From Porticoccus sp964395715 (lineage in GTDB: Bacteria > Pseudomonadota > Gammaproteobacteria > Pseudomonadales > Porticoccaceae), in NCBI GenBank assembly GCA_964395715.1, contig CAYNAU010000001.1, positions 1-64,000 of the forward strand: a DNA stretch of 64,000 nt, read 5' to 3'. Made by a program: the position numbers and the translations under genes. Shown here piece by piece: positions 1 through 8,467 of this stretch (its first letter is position 1; every line of letters starts with the position of its first letter). The notes under the pieces were generated by a model that was given only the letters and a program-made list of their open reading frames with translations, was not told the DNA's origin and ran no database searches.

Positions 1-55
1 AACCCCTGTTACCGCCGTGAAAGGGCGGTGTCCTAGGCCTCTAGACGAACGGGAC
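1..55 (-). tRNA. tRNA-Glu (anticodon TTC), 3' part cut off by window start
   Basis: Read on the minus strand, positions 55 to 1 give the 5' acceptor strand, D-arm, the anticodon arm CCGCCCTTTCACGGCGG with anticodon TTC, and the start of the T-arm. This is a close match to bacterial tRNA-Glu. The remaining T-arm, acceptor 3' strand and CCA lie beyond base 1. A strong promoter sits just upstream (83-111). Confidence 0.93.
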
Positions 56-82
56 ACATGCATCTCATCAAGAGAGGCGCGC

Positions 83-111
83 ATTCTAAGAAGCCGCACT
101 GATGCTGTCAA
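83..111 (-). promoter_or_regulatory. sigma-70 promoter of tRNA-Glu
   Basis: On the minus strand a perfect -35 TTGACA (106-111) and a -10 TAGAAT (83-88) are separated by exactly 17 bases. A GC-rich discriminator (GCGCGCC) follows, as is usual for stable-RNA promoters. Transcription would start near 76, about 20 bases before the tRNA 5' end. Confidence 0.85.
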
Positions 112-191
112 GCTTACAGTGGTTTTTTATCAACTCTCATAAAAACCCGAAGCCGCCACGAACCAAGCGGGCCGCGTGCAAGCCTGATCAC

Positions 192-587
192 CTATTCTTT
201 CTCAAACTTCAACGAGGCCGAATTGACGCAATAACGCGTCCCGGTGGGGGCCGGGCCATCATCAAACACATGCCCCAGATGACAACCACAATGGGCGCAT
301 GTGATCTCGGTGCGAATCATGCCGTGGCTCATATCCGGGTGCTCGGCGATCACCCCAGCCGCGACCCCCTGATAAAAGCTTGGCCAGCCGGAACCGGAGT
401 CGAACTTGTGCCGGGAGTGGAACAATGACTCACCACAACACTTGCAATAATAGGTGCCGGCCGACTTCTCGGCGTTGTACGCGCCAGTGAAAGGTCGTTC
501 TGTGCCCTTCTCTCGGCAAATATGATATTCCTCTGGACTCAGCTTATCGCGCCAGTATTCATCGTCATACTTTTCTCTATCTGCCAT
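192..587 (-). CDS. msrB: Peptide-methionine (R)-S-oxide reductase MsrB
   Basis: Repairs oxidised proteins in the cytoplasm by reducing methionine-R-sulfoxide. The 131-residue protein is a complete single MsrB domain. Two CxxC zinc motifs (C48/C51 and C97/C100) and the catalytic cysteine in RYCVNS (C120) are visible. The position that carries a resolving cysteine in many homologues (GCGWPSF) is serine here (GSGWPSF), so recycling probably uses another cysteine or thioredoxin directly. It is divergent from alaA, with which it shares a short AT-rich promoter region. Confidence 0.95.
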   Translation of the reverse strand: MADREKYDDEYWRDKLSPEEYHICREKGTERPFTGAYNAEKSAGTYYCKCCGESLFHSRHKFDSGSGWPSFYQGVAAGVIAEHPDMSHGMIRTEITCAHCGCHLGHVFDDGPAPTGTRYCVNSASLKFEKE

Positions 588-676
588 TTTTGTGCCTCAC
601 AGAATTATTAGTTATGACAGGGTTTTGATATACAATGAGTTTTTACTCAGGGTTTGACAACCAACAGCGGTTATTT

Positions 677-1933
677 ATGCACCATATCAAGAAATCCGAC
701 AAATTGGACAACGTTTGCTACGACATTCGTGGGCCTGTACTGGATCATGCCAACCGCCTCGAAGAAGAGGGGCTGCGTATCCTCAAACTCAATATCGGCA
801 ATCCAGCGCCCTTTGGCCTGGAAGCACCGGACGAGATTATCCACGACGTAATTCATAACCTGGCAAATGCCCAGGGTTACTGTCATGCCAAGGGTATTTA
901 CAGTGCACGTAAGGCCGTCATGCAACGTTGCCAGTTGGTCGGCATTCCCAACGTCGAAATTGACGACATTTTTCTGGGCAACGGGGTCAGCGAGCTGATT
1001 GTGATGGCCATGCAGGCCCTGCTCAACAATGGTGATGAGATTCTGGTGCCAGCACCGGACTACCCGCTGTGGACTGCCGCTGTCACCCTGGCCGGGGGTA
1101 AGGCAGTGCACTACCTGTGCGATGAAGAAAACGAATGGCAGCCGGACATTAACGATATCGCCAGCAAGATCACCCCCAGAACCCGCGGCATTGTGGTCAT
1201 CAATCCCAACAACCCGACGGGTGCGGTATACGGGGAAACGGTACTCAAGCAGATTGTCGAGCTGGCCCGCAAGCACGACCTGATTATCTACGCTGACGAA
1301 ATCTATGACCGCATTCTCTATGATGGCGCGGTGCACGTGCCCATGGGGACACTGGCCACGGATGTTCTCTGCATCACATTTAATGGCCTGTCAAAAACCT
1401 ATCGTCTGGCGGGCTTCCGCTCCGGCTGGCTTGTGGTGAGTGGCGCCAAGCACCGTGCCCGAAGTTATATCCAGGGAATCGAAATGCTCGCCTCCATGCG
1501 TCTTTGCGCCAACGTGCCGGCCATGTATGCCATCCAGACGGCCCTGGGTGGTTATCAGAGCATTGGCGATCTCGTAGCGCCAGGTGGACGCCTGCATCAG
1601 CAGCGAGAAAAAGCGTGGACTCTGTTAAATGACATTCCCGGTGTCAGTTGCGTGAAACCCAAGGCTGCCATGTATCTTTTCCCCAGGCTCGACCCGGAAA
1701 TTTACCCCATTGAGGATGACGAGCAGCTGGTGCTGGACCTGTTGTTGGAGGAGCGCATTCTGCTGGTACAGGGTACAGCCTTTAACTGGCCAAACCCGGA
1801 CCATTTCCGCATCGTGTTTCTGCCGCGAGAAGATGACCTTGAAGAGGCCATTGCCCGTTTGGCGCGATTCCTCGAGAAGTATCGCCAGAACAACCCGAAA
1901 CAAAAAACCAAGCTGGCACAAGTCGCGACCTAA
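677..1933 (+). CDS. alaA: Glutamate-pyruvate aminotransferase AlaA
   Basis: PLP-dependent class I/II aminotransferase making alanine from pyruvate and glutamate. The protein aligns from end to end with my memory of E. coli AlaA: N-terminal KSDKLDNVCYDIRGPV, GNGVSELIV, the NPNNPTG motif near residue 176, YADEIYD and the PLP lysine in GLSKTYR (K240). I chose the ATG at 677 because the E. coli protein begins at the equivalent residue. An in-frame ATG at 635 would add 14 residues with no known counterpart, and TATACA at 629-634 looks like a -10 element. It ends four bases into the convergent neighbour. Confidence 0.93.
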   Translation: MHHIKKSDKLDNVCYDIRGPVLDHANRLEEEGLRILKLNIGNPAPFGLEAPDEIIHDVIHNLANAQGYCHAKGIYSARKAVMQRCQLVGIPNVEIDDIFLGNGVSELIVMAMQALLNNGDEILVPAPDYPLWTAAVTLAGGKAVHYLCDEENEWQPDINDIASKITPRTRGIVVINPNNPTGAVYGETVLKQIVELARKHDLIIYADEIYDRILYDGAVHVPMGTLATDVLCITFNGLSKTYRLAGFRSGWLVVSGAKHRARSYIQGIEMLASMRLCANVPAMYAIQTALGGYQSIGDLVAPGGRLHQQREKAWTLLNDIPGVSCVKPKAAMYLFPRLDPEIYPIEDDEQLVLDLLLEERILLVQGTAFNWPNPDHFRIVFLPREDDLEEAIARLARFLEKYRQNNPKQKTKLAQVAT

Positions 1934-3075
1934 GTTGCTGATTCAGTGCCAAGGCCTACCGGGTAGAGGATTCGATCCCGGTAGCCTGTCAGCACCGGCA
2001 AGTAGCCTGCCAGTGATCGATCCAGCTGCGGGTCGTTGCTGTCCACCAGCAGCGGCCTGCCCCCCAGGCCAGTGATCTTGGTCTTGGTGGCCACCACCAA
2101 CAGATTCTCCCTGCCTACCTGTTTGATAATGTCAGGGGTTAACTGCTGGTTGCCGCGCCCCAACAAAATACCCTGACCGCCAATAGGGGTGATCACAATT
2201 TTCACCGGCCCCCGGTGTACCTGCAGCGCCCGCTCGATGTCACTTGCGCTCACATCGGCAGCAAGCAGCTGGCGATTGAGGATCAGATCCACCCCCAGCA
2301 GAGTGTTGGCGATACTCATTTCGTCCATCAGGGCCGCGGTGGTGGAGCCGGGGCCAATGATATACAGGCAATCATCGTTCATCTCTTCCAGCAGGGTCTC
2401 GGCGATATCTTTCAATACCAGCGATTCCACTTCCCTGCCTCCTGACTTGACCTGCTGCATGAATTGGCCCGCTTCGGGCACCAGTAATTCGCCGTAATAG
2501 CGGGATTTGACACGTCCCTCGCGCAGGGCCTGTTCATCGATGTCCCGCACCTCACGGGCACGAATATCCACCAGTTCACCACGAATCAACAGCCCTACCA
2601 GCTCACCGGCCGCTTCCGGAGTAATGGCATAAACACCTGACTGCATTTTCACCCCGGCGGGCACACCCAGCACGGGTTGTTGCGCGGGTACGGCATTACA
2701 GATATTGCGGGCCGTGCCGTCCCCTCCCACAAACAGCAACAGATCCACACCGGCGGCCACCATGGCTGCCGCCGCCTGTTCTGTATCCTCCGGCGTGGTT
2801 TCACCGGGATGCCTATCTCCCACCAGTCGGGGCGTAAACCCGCACTCCGTGGCAACGGTTTCGCCCATTGACCCGGGGCCGGTGAGCAGCGCAATCGTTT
2901 CGGTGTTCAGCGTATCAGCCATCATCCGCAACGCTCGCAATGCCCGTTGCGGAGCACGGGGCTCGCTGCCACGACGTATCGCCTCACGGGCGGTTTCACG
3001 GCCATCACTCCCCTTCAAACCCGCAGGGCCACCCAGCCCGGCAAGGGGGTTGACGATCAAACCCAGTCTGAACAC
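1930..3075 (-). CDS. ATP-NAD kinase family protein (diacylglycerol/NAD kinase fold)
   Basis: The protein (381 aa) has the N-terminal LGLIVNPLAG strand-loop and the nucleotide-binding GGDGTARN motif (residues 117-124) of the NAD-kinase/diacylglycerol-kinase superfamily. A long C-terminal region with IGPGSTT and a GGQG loop is typical of the stand-alone ATP-NAD kinase family related to AcoX, not of NadK itself. The physiological substrate is not established. The start is GTG at 3075, preceded by GGAG at a normal distance. The neighbour on the other side is a PA1571-type small protein, a pairing I recall from Pseudomonas (PA1571/PA1572). Confidence 0.82.
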   Translation of the reverse strand: MFRLGLIVNPLAGLGGPAGLKGSDGRETAREAIRRGSEPRAPQRALRALRMMADTLNTETIALLTGPGSMGETVATECGFTPRLVGDRHPGETTPEDTEQAAAAMVAAGVDLLLFVGGDGTARNICNAVPAQQPVLGVPAGVKMQSGVYAITPEAAGELVGLLIRGELVDIRAREVRDIDEQALREGRVKSRYYGELLVPEAGQFMQQVKSGGREVESLVLKDIAETLLEEMNDDCLYIIGPGSTTAALMDEMSIANTLLGVDLILNRQLLAADVSASDIERALQVHRGPVKIVITPIGGQGILLGRGNQQLTPDIIKQVGRENLLVVATKTKITGLGGRPLLVDSNDPQLDRSLAGYLPVLTGYRDRILYPVGLGTESAT

Positions 3076-3175
3076 AAACTACTCCACATTTTTTATAAAA
3101 AGATTTTAACCTGAGGCTTGTCCCCACAACCAAACATGGTATGTTCAGCAAACGACACAAGCATTATTGACGATC

Positions 3176-3355
3176 ATGAGCCAGCAACCCAAAGACACAT
3201 CATCAGACGCAAAGCAGCCGCCGGATTTCCACGGTGCCGCTGTCATTGATGAAGATGGCAATGAAATTCCCATTACCGAAGATATGGTCCAGGAAGCTTT
3301 TGAAGAGCTGGAAGAAGAAACCGCTGAAAAGCCCGCTGACACCAAAAAGCAATAG
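3176..3355 (+). CDS. PA1571-family small acidic protein
   Basis: A 59-residue acidic protein of unknown function. The core GAAVIDEDGNEIPITEDMVQEAFEEL resembles the conserved block of the Pseudomonas PA1571 family (G-A-F-I-D-x-x-G-x-E-V-P-I-T-E-x-M-I). The ends are hydrophilic and low in complexity. An upstream in-frame TTG (3167) is possible, but ATG at 3176 gives the usual MS- start. It is divergent from the ATP-NAD kinase family gene. Confidence 0.7.
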   Translation: MSQQPKDTSSDAKQPPDFHGAAVIDEDGNEIPITEDMVQEAFEELEEETAEKPADTKKQ

Positions 3356-3405
3356 TCCGGCCAGCTTCCCTAACGGCCTTGCCTATTACCCATCAACAGC
3401 ACCAA

Positions 3406-4497
3406 TCAACCTGACCTGAAACCCAACGCGGCAAGTTGCTTTGCCAGCGCATTATCACTGCACCCCCTGACCCGATAATGCTGAAACTCCAGGCGACGGG
3501 GATACCCCTTGCGCAGCTGGTCAAAGGCCACACCAACTCCCGACCCCTTATCCAGAAGCTCGGCCCGCATTTGCCGGTCATCCTCTGCCACATCGTAAAT
3601 TGCCAATACAGCTTTACCTAACGAGGACATCTGAATCAGGTCGATAATCTCGGTTTTTTCAGAACTAGAGGGCTGCGATTCACCCAACCAGTCACAGAAA
3701 GCATCCCGCACCATCCGCGAGCCATTGATCTTGCCATCCCAGCTGTAGCCGGCAATATGCGGTGTACCAATGTTGACTGCCTGCAACAGCGGCAGTGAAA
3801 CCGAGGGCTCGTTTTCCCACACATCCAGCACCACCTGCCAGGCATATTCCGGCAGCAATTCCAGTAACGCGGCATTATCCACCACCGCCCCACGACCGGC
3901 ATTCAGCAACAGTCCGCCGGCAGAAAAACGACGCAGCACCTGCTCATCAAAGAGGTGATAGGTGGGATGTGAACCACTGGACGTCAGCGGTGTATGCAGA
4001 CAGAGAATGCTGGCGTCCAGCACCTCATCAAAAGAACATTTATCGGGAATTTGTTCCACTGTCAGAAATGGGTCGTAGCATCGGCAATCAACCCCGAGTG
4101 CTTTCAGGGTGCGGTATAGGCGCCCGCCTACATTGCCACAACCGACGATACCCACTGTTTGCCGCAGCCAGTCAGGCCGAACCCGAAACAGGGCTGACAA
4201 CACATACTGGACCACAGCATTGGCATTACAGCCAGGCGCGTTGGCAAAGGCGATGTTGCAACTATCCAGATAGTGCTGATCCACATGATCGACGCCGATC
4301 GTGGCAGAACCGACAAAACGTACGCGACTGCCCTCCAGCAAAGCCGCATTGACCCGGGTAATGGAGCGCACCAGCAAAACATCGGCATCCCTTACCTGTT
4401 GGCTGTCTATTTCCCGCCCGGGACAGGTTGTCACCTCACCGTAGGGTGAGAACAATTCCCGCACCAGGGGCATATTTTCATCGGCAACAATTTTCAC
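3406..4497 (-). CDS. pdxB: Erythronate-4-phosphate dehydrogenase PdxB
   Basis: Oxidises 4-phosphoerythronate in the DXP-dependent pathway to pyridoxal 5'-phosphate. The D-2-hydroxyacid dehydrogenase fold is clear: N-terminal KIVADENMP, VGSATIGVDHVD, the Rossmann glycine motif GIVGCGNVGGRL, LLNAGRGAVVD, DVWENEP and the catalytic His in TPHIAGYSWDGK. A C-terminal PdxB-specific dimerisation region follows. The start is GTG at 4497, giving 363 residues. That GTG overlaps the stop of the upstream exonuclease gene as GTGA, indicating translational coupling. A longer ORF begins upstream but would run into the neighbouring gene. Confidence 0.94.
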   Translation of the reverse strand: MKIVADENMPLVRELFSPYGEVTTCPGREIDSQQVRDADVLLVRSITRVNAALLEGSRVRFVGSATIGVDHVDQHYLDSCNIAFANAPGCNANAVVQYVLSALFRVRPDWLRQTVGIVGCGNVGGRLYRTLKALGVDCRCYDPFLTVEQIPDKCSFDEVLDASILCLHTPLTSSGSHPTYHLFDEQVLRRFSAGGLLLNAGRGAVVDNAALLELLPEYAWQVVLDVWENEPSVSLPLLQAVNIGTPHIAGYSWDGKINGSRMVRDAFCDWLGESQPSSSEKTEIIDLIQMSSLGKAVLAIYDVAEDDRQMRAELLDKGSGVGVAFDQLRKGYPRRLEFQHYRVRGCSDNALAKQLAALGFRSG

Positions 4498-5390
4498 TGG
4501 CAGGTGGTTTCTCCTGTGAGCCTCTGTATCCGCTGGAAAACACGCTGACCAAACCCCATGCGCTGACAGAAACCAGAGAGTGCTTCCAACTGTGGGGTGC
4601 AACGCTGTAATGGTGGCTCACCTATAGGGGCATTATCAGCAATGCCGGTGAGCTGCCTGACCACTGCCAGCTGCTCCCTGTAACTTTCAATTTTCTCCGG
4701 TAGCTTGGAAGCACCGCGCACCGGTAACTCCGTAAGGGCATCGCCAGCAGCCAGTATTGTATCCAGCGAGTCGAAGCGGTCCAGTAGAGCCGCGGCAGTC
4801 TTGGCGCCGATACCCGGCACCCCCGGGATATGGTCAACCGGGTCGCCCACCAATGCCAGATAATCTGCCAGTTGTTCCGGCCACACGCCCAGGCTGTATT
4901 TTACACCCTGGCGATCCCTGGCATCGCTGCGTCCAAAATCCCAAATCAGATCGTTATCTTTCAGCAGCTGTGCCAGATCCTTATCACCGCTAATCACAAT
5001 CACCTGTTGCCCCTGCACCTGCCCTCGCCGTGCGAGGGTGCCAATAATGTCATCTGCTTCGTGGCTGTTAGTGGCCAGGCCGGTGATACCCAGCAAACCC
5101 GTCACCTGGGCACAGGCATCCAGTTGAAATGCCAAGGGCTCGTCCGGCAGTACCCGATTAGCCTTGTAAGGTGGATAGATTTGATTGCGAAAACAGCTGC
5201 CAAGACTTTCATCAAACGCGGCAACGATATCTTGTGGCTGTTGTTGTTCCAGCAGGCTCAGCAAAAAGCCCAGATAACCATAGACAGCCTGTGTTGGGAA
5301 CCCTTCTTCGCTATGCCAGCGTTCCGGCAACACATAGTAGTGGCGAAAAATGTAAATGGAGGCGTCAATCAGGTAGAGGGGCAACGTCAT
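4494..5390 (-). CDS. 5'-3' exonuclease / flap endonuclease family protein (Xni-like)
   Basis: A 298-residue stand-alone homologue of the DNA polymerase I 5'-nuclease domain. Acidic metal-binding residues sit in YLIDASIYIFR (D9), the EADDIIGTLA block, ISGDKDLAQLL and GDPVDHIPGVPGIG. The last leads into the helix-3-turn-helix region (GIGAKTAAALLDRF), which binds duplex DNA. It is somewhat longer than E. coli Xni (about 250 aa), so I give no symbol. Start and stop overlap both neighbours by four bases (ATGA with epmC, GTGA with pdxB), so it is the middle gene of a compact operon. Confidence 0.87.
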   Translation of the reverse strand: MTLPLYLIDASIYIFRHYYVLPERWHSEEGFPTQAVYGYLGFLLSLLEQQQPQDIVAAFDESLGSCFRNQIYPPYKANRVLPDEPLAFQLDACAQVTGLLGITGLATNSHEADDIIGTLARRGQVQGQQVIVISGDKDLAQLLKDNDLIWDFGRSDARDRQGVKYSLGVWPEQLADYLALVGDPVDHIPGVPGIGAKTAAALLDRFDSLDTILAAGDALTELPVRGASKLPEKIESYREQLAVVRQLTGIADNAPIGEPPLQRCTPQLEALSGFCQRMGFGQRVFQRIQRLTGETTCQ

Positions 5391-5950
5391 TGCAGCCTGG
5401 TCAGATCATATTGCTGGGGTTGACAGTAATCCGTGCCGCCAAAAAATTCCCCCAGTGCCCGGGCAAGCTTTGCAGCCCTGGGTGGCATGGGCATGTCACA
5501 CCAGTATCGGGCCTGTCTCGCCACCGCCTCGACAAAGGAGTCACTGGCGCCGACACCACCGCTGAGGTTATCGGCACTGATACGAAATTGGTGCCCCGCG
5601 GCGTTAGACAGCATCCACTCCAGTGCCTGAGGTTTGATTTCCACCTGCTCAAATGCCTGCTGCTGCTCACCTGAGCGTCCGTCCGGTTGATACCAGTAAC
5701 CGAAATCCACCAACGTCCGGCGTTGATGCCCGGCTATACACCAGTGAGAAATTTCATGCAGGGCACTGGAAAAATAATCATGGCGAAAAATCAGTCGGTG
5801 ATATGAACACGCGTCACCTGCAGGGTAGTAAACCGGCTCTTCACCCATGGCGATCAAGCGGGTGTTATAGCTGTCCGCAAACAGGCGATCAAAGATATCA
5901 ATCAACTGCCGGGTGCGAGGATCAAAGTGTTCGCTATTACCAGATGACAT
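5387..5950 (-). CDS. epmC: Elongation factor P hydroxylase EpmC (YfcM family)
   Basis: Adds a hydroxyl group to the beta-lysylated lysine of EF-P, the last step of that modification. The core HEISHWCIAGHQRR provides the His/Glu metal ligands typical of the family. DFGYWYQPDGR and EVEIKPQALEW-type blocks are also present. I placed the start at the ATG at 5950 (MSSGNSEHF), giving 187 residues. The ORF extends further upstream but that part overlaps the preceding cyclotransferase gene in another frame. The start lies 14 bases inside that gene. No epmA or epmB gene is in the window. Confidence 0.88.
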   Translation of the reverse strand: MSSGNSEHFDPRTRQLIDIFDRLFADSYNTRLIAMGEEPVYYPAGDACSYHRLIFRHDYFSSALHEISHWCIAGHQRRTLVDFGYWYQPDGRSGEQQQAFEQVEIKPQALEWMLSNAAGHQFRISADNLSGGVGASDSFVEAVARQARYWCDMPMPPRAAKLARALGEFFGGTDYCQPQQYDLTRLQ

Positions 5951-6404
5951 CCACATTCTCGCGGCAACGCGTTTCGTCAATTCGCTGCAGGTACTCTTGG
6001 GTGAGAAATTCTCGGCCGGCAAGCAGGTGCTCCACATACCAGCGTGCCGGGAGGATGTTATTGTCAATCACGGCGGGGTTGGCAATATAGGTCCAGGCTG
6101 GAATGACTCCTGCCTCTGTCTGAACAGGAAACATTTCCCGGCTATACATGTAGGGTGTTCCCTCAAAAGGGTCCAGTTTGGCGATCTCAAGATGATCCGC
6201 CAGGCGATATAACACGCCCTCCACACGCTCACCTTTCGCATAGACGATATTGGCACAAGCCAGCAGTGCGTCATGTCTTGAGCGTTTATTGAAGCGCAGA
6301 CCAAAGCCGTCCAGCCAGCCGGGGCACAAATCCACCACCTGCAGTGCCCGTTTGGCCATCCGCTCAGGATTCATATTTGAGCCATAGGCGAAATAGTAGC
6401 TCAC
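5937..6404 (-). CDS. Gamma-glutamylcyclotransferase family protein
   Basis: A complete 155-residue protein of the BtrG/AIG2-like gamma-glutamylcyclotransferase fold. The substrate-binding loop FAYGSNMN is at residues 5-12. The Glu in LDPFEGTPYMY is the probable catalytic base. Family members release 5-oxoproline from gamma-glutamyl amines or peptides; the substrate here is unknown. It is the first gene of the four-gene set running through epmC and the exonuclease gene to pdxB. Confidence 0.86.
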   Translation of the reverse strand: MSYYFAYGSNMNPERMAKRALQVVDLCPGWLDGFGLRFNKRSRHDALLACANIVYAKGERVEGVLYRLADHLEIAKLDPFEGTPYMYSREMFPVQTEAGVIPAWTYIANPAVIDNNILPARWYVEHLLAGREFLTQEYLQRIDETRCRENVDVIW

Positions 6405-6555
6405 AAAGTATACCCAAGGTATTGTGCTAGAAGTTAATCGGTAGTACCTTATCTTGTGTGGGGTGCTGTTATTTAGACTCCCCTACAAGGTCCCGGCCAG
6501 ACCAGGACACAGTCCTTCAGGTCGTGATCGAACTGCCATTTGAGGAGGCTGTATT

Positions 6556-7251
6556 ATGACTACCTCAACACCCGATCACAACACGGATAACGTGGTGGAT
6601 CTCTTCTCTGGGAAACCCTACTCTTCCCGCTACAATCGTCGCATCATTCGTCTCGCTCCCGAACTCGATGGTCTGGAAATGATCTATTCCAACGAGGCTC
6701 ATCCCAACAAGTTATTCAGCATCAAGGTGCTGTGTTGGGCCCTGCGCGCAGACGGTGAAGTGGTGGGCCTGGTGCCCTGGCTTGATGACATCATGCCCTG
6801 CACAGAAATTCAGGACCCATTGAACGGTCACTGGGAGGGTTACTACGACCCCGGTATAGACGAGGTGTTTTTCGAAGCTCCCATTCACAAGGTTCTGGAG
6901 TTGGAAACCGCTGCCGAATACTACGAATTCGAATGCGACAGCGACAAGGACGTGGTGCAGGAGCTTCCCGATACCATCGGCACCCATGCAGTGCTTTCGG
7001 AAGACGGCTTCAAAAGCATTACGCTGAAAGAAGTGGTCAGCTGGCAACTGCTCAGCGATGGCGCCGTCCGTGGCATGCTGATTGATGATGACAAAGTCAT
7101 CAGCACACCGGTTCTGCCCGGCGATGAATGCCTCTACTCAGCCAAGGATGAAGAGACTTTCCGCTATTTCTTCCAGCATCACATCGCCAACAAGATCAAG
7201 GCGAAAGATCCGGATGCTTTGGCGGCAATCTCCATGCTGGTGGAGTCCTGA
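6556..7251 (+). CDS. Conserved hypothetical acidic protein with an internal duplication
   Basis: A 231-residue soluble, strongly acidic protein that I do not recognise. A good ribosome site (GAGGAGG) stands 9 bases before the ATG. There is no signal peptide or membrane segment. Two internal stretches look alike: around residues 57-71 and 158-173 each shows Lys, then Trp, then L-x-x-D-G-x-V-x-G. This suggests a duplicated domain of about 100 residues. It is monocistronic, flanked by a possible hairpin downstream (7290-7310) and a convergent terminator. Confidence 0.8.
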   Translation: MTTSTPDHNTDNVVDLFSGKPYSSRYNRRIIRLAPELDGLEMIYSNEAHPNKLFSIKVLCWALRADGEVVGLVPWLDDIMPCTEIQDPLNGHWEGYYDPGIDEVFFEAPIHKVLELETAAEYYEFECDSDKDVVQELPDTIGTHAVLSEDGFKSITLKEVVSWQLLSDGAVRGMLIDDDKVISTPVLPGDECLYSAKDEETFRYFFQHHIANKIKAKDPDALAAISMLVES

Positions 7252-7320
7252 GCTGACCTGACCAGCCCCTGATGCTGGTCGGCTAACGGGTCCGCCCTCA
7301 GGCGGCGGACTGTTACCCCC

Positions 7321-7351
7321 CGAAAAAACCGGAGTGGTCAACAAACTCCGG
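7321..7351 (-). terminator. Intrinsic terminator of the rlmM operon
   Basis: On the minus strand CCGGAGT (7345-7351) pairs with ACTCCGG (7329-7335) across a 9-base loop and is followed directly by TTTTTTCG. It lies about 50 bases past the rlmM stop. Confidence 0.8.
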
Positions 7352-7399
7352 ACAGGCTTTTCTCCCCCTCAATTTTTACCCGTCGATAACTAACCTTCG

Positions 7400-8467
7400 T
7401 CAATCCGAAAACCAGCGGATATGGCCCGTGACCTCTTCCCGATCATGATAAAGCTGTCGAAAACGCAATTCATAGCGGACCCCGGTTTCATCCATGCGCG
7501 CGGCAATCCGGTCCCGGCAATCCAGCACAGCCTGAAAGCGCTGCTTCATGGGCAACTTGAGATTAAAGATGGCCTCGCGGCACCAGCCTTTGGACAACCA
7601 GCGTCCCACCAGGTCTGCAACCCGTGCCGGTTTATCGGCAATATCACTGACCAGCCACTGCACAGGCTTGCGGGGTTCGTAGAGAAACGCATCCTCGCGA
7701 ATATGCTCCACCATACCGGTTGCCATTAATTCTGGCGCCATGGGGCCGTTATCCACGGCATAGACCGTGATGCCACGCGCCACCAGCTGGTAGGTCCACC
7801 CCCCCGGGGCTGCGCCCAGATCGACAGCGCGGGTTCTCGCCTTCAGTCGATCGGCCCACTCCTCCTCGGGAATAAAAAAATGCCAGGCCTCTTCCAGCTT
7901 CAGGGTGGCTCGACTGGGAGCATCCCTGGGGACTTTCAGGCGGGGAATCCCCATCGGCCAGGGGCTGCTGTTTTCCATCGTGCTGATGCCCACCCAGGCT
8001 TGCCGTCCTGAGAGAAACAGCAGATGCAGCCGGTATTTACCTGAAGCTTTTATCAGGCCCTTCTTTTTCAGCGCCTGTCGCAGCGGCACTGTTATTTTTC
8101 GACAGAATCCCGACAGCGCCTTGCCTTCGTTGGTGTCCACATACTCGACACTGAATTCTGCCAGCTTGCCGGGAACAATCTCTTCCACCAGCTCCAGCAA
8201 CGGGCCGATTCGGTTCTGTTCAGGCAAATCGTCCAGCAGGGGTGCCGCAGCAAACCACTGGCGAACAAACATCAACTGCTGAAAATCCAGCTGTCGCAGC
8301 AACTGTATGGCGCCATCGGCATCATGGGTGACATAACAGACAAGTGCACTGCCTTCCGAGGTTTTTACATAACCGTAGACCCCGACCTGGTCTGCCAAAT
8401 CGGCAATTTCCGCGGCGGCTTCTTTTTCAAAACCCTGGCGGCAATACAGTATCAGGTGATTTAACAC
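7400..8467 (-). CDS. rlmM: 23S rRNA 2'-O-ribose C2498 methyltransferase RlmM
   Basis: Methylates the 2'-OH of C2498 in 23S rRNA before ribosome assembly is complete. The 355-residue protein has an N-terminal THUMP-like RNA-binding half. A Rossmann methyltransferase half follows, with motif I DLGAAPGGWTYQL (residues 218-230) and the downstream VSDIADKP and FNLKLPMK segments carrying the Asp and Lys of the K-D-K-E tetrad. It overlaps the upstream alpha/beta-hydrolase gene by seven bases. Confidence 0.95.
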   Translation of the reverse strand: MLNHLILYCRQGFEKEAAAEIADLADQVGVYGYVKTSEGSALVCYVTHDADGAIQLLRQLDFQQLMFVRQWFAAAPLLDDLPEQNRIGPLLELVEEIVPGKLAEFSVEYVDTNEGKALSGFCRKITVPLRQALKKKGLIKASGKYRLHLLFLSGRQAWVGISTMENSSPWPMGIPRLKVPRDAPSRATLKLEEAWHFFIPEEEWADRLKARTRAVDLGAAPGGWTYQLVARGITVYAVDNGPMAPELMATGMVEHIREDAFLYEPRKPVQWLVSDIADKPARVADLVGRWLSKGWCREAIFNLKLPMKQRFQAVLDCRDRIAARMDETGVRYELRFRQLYHDREEVTGHIRWFSD

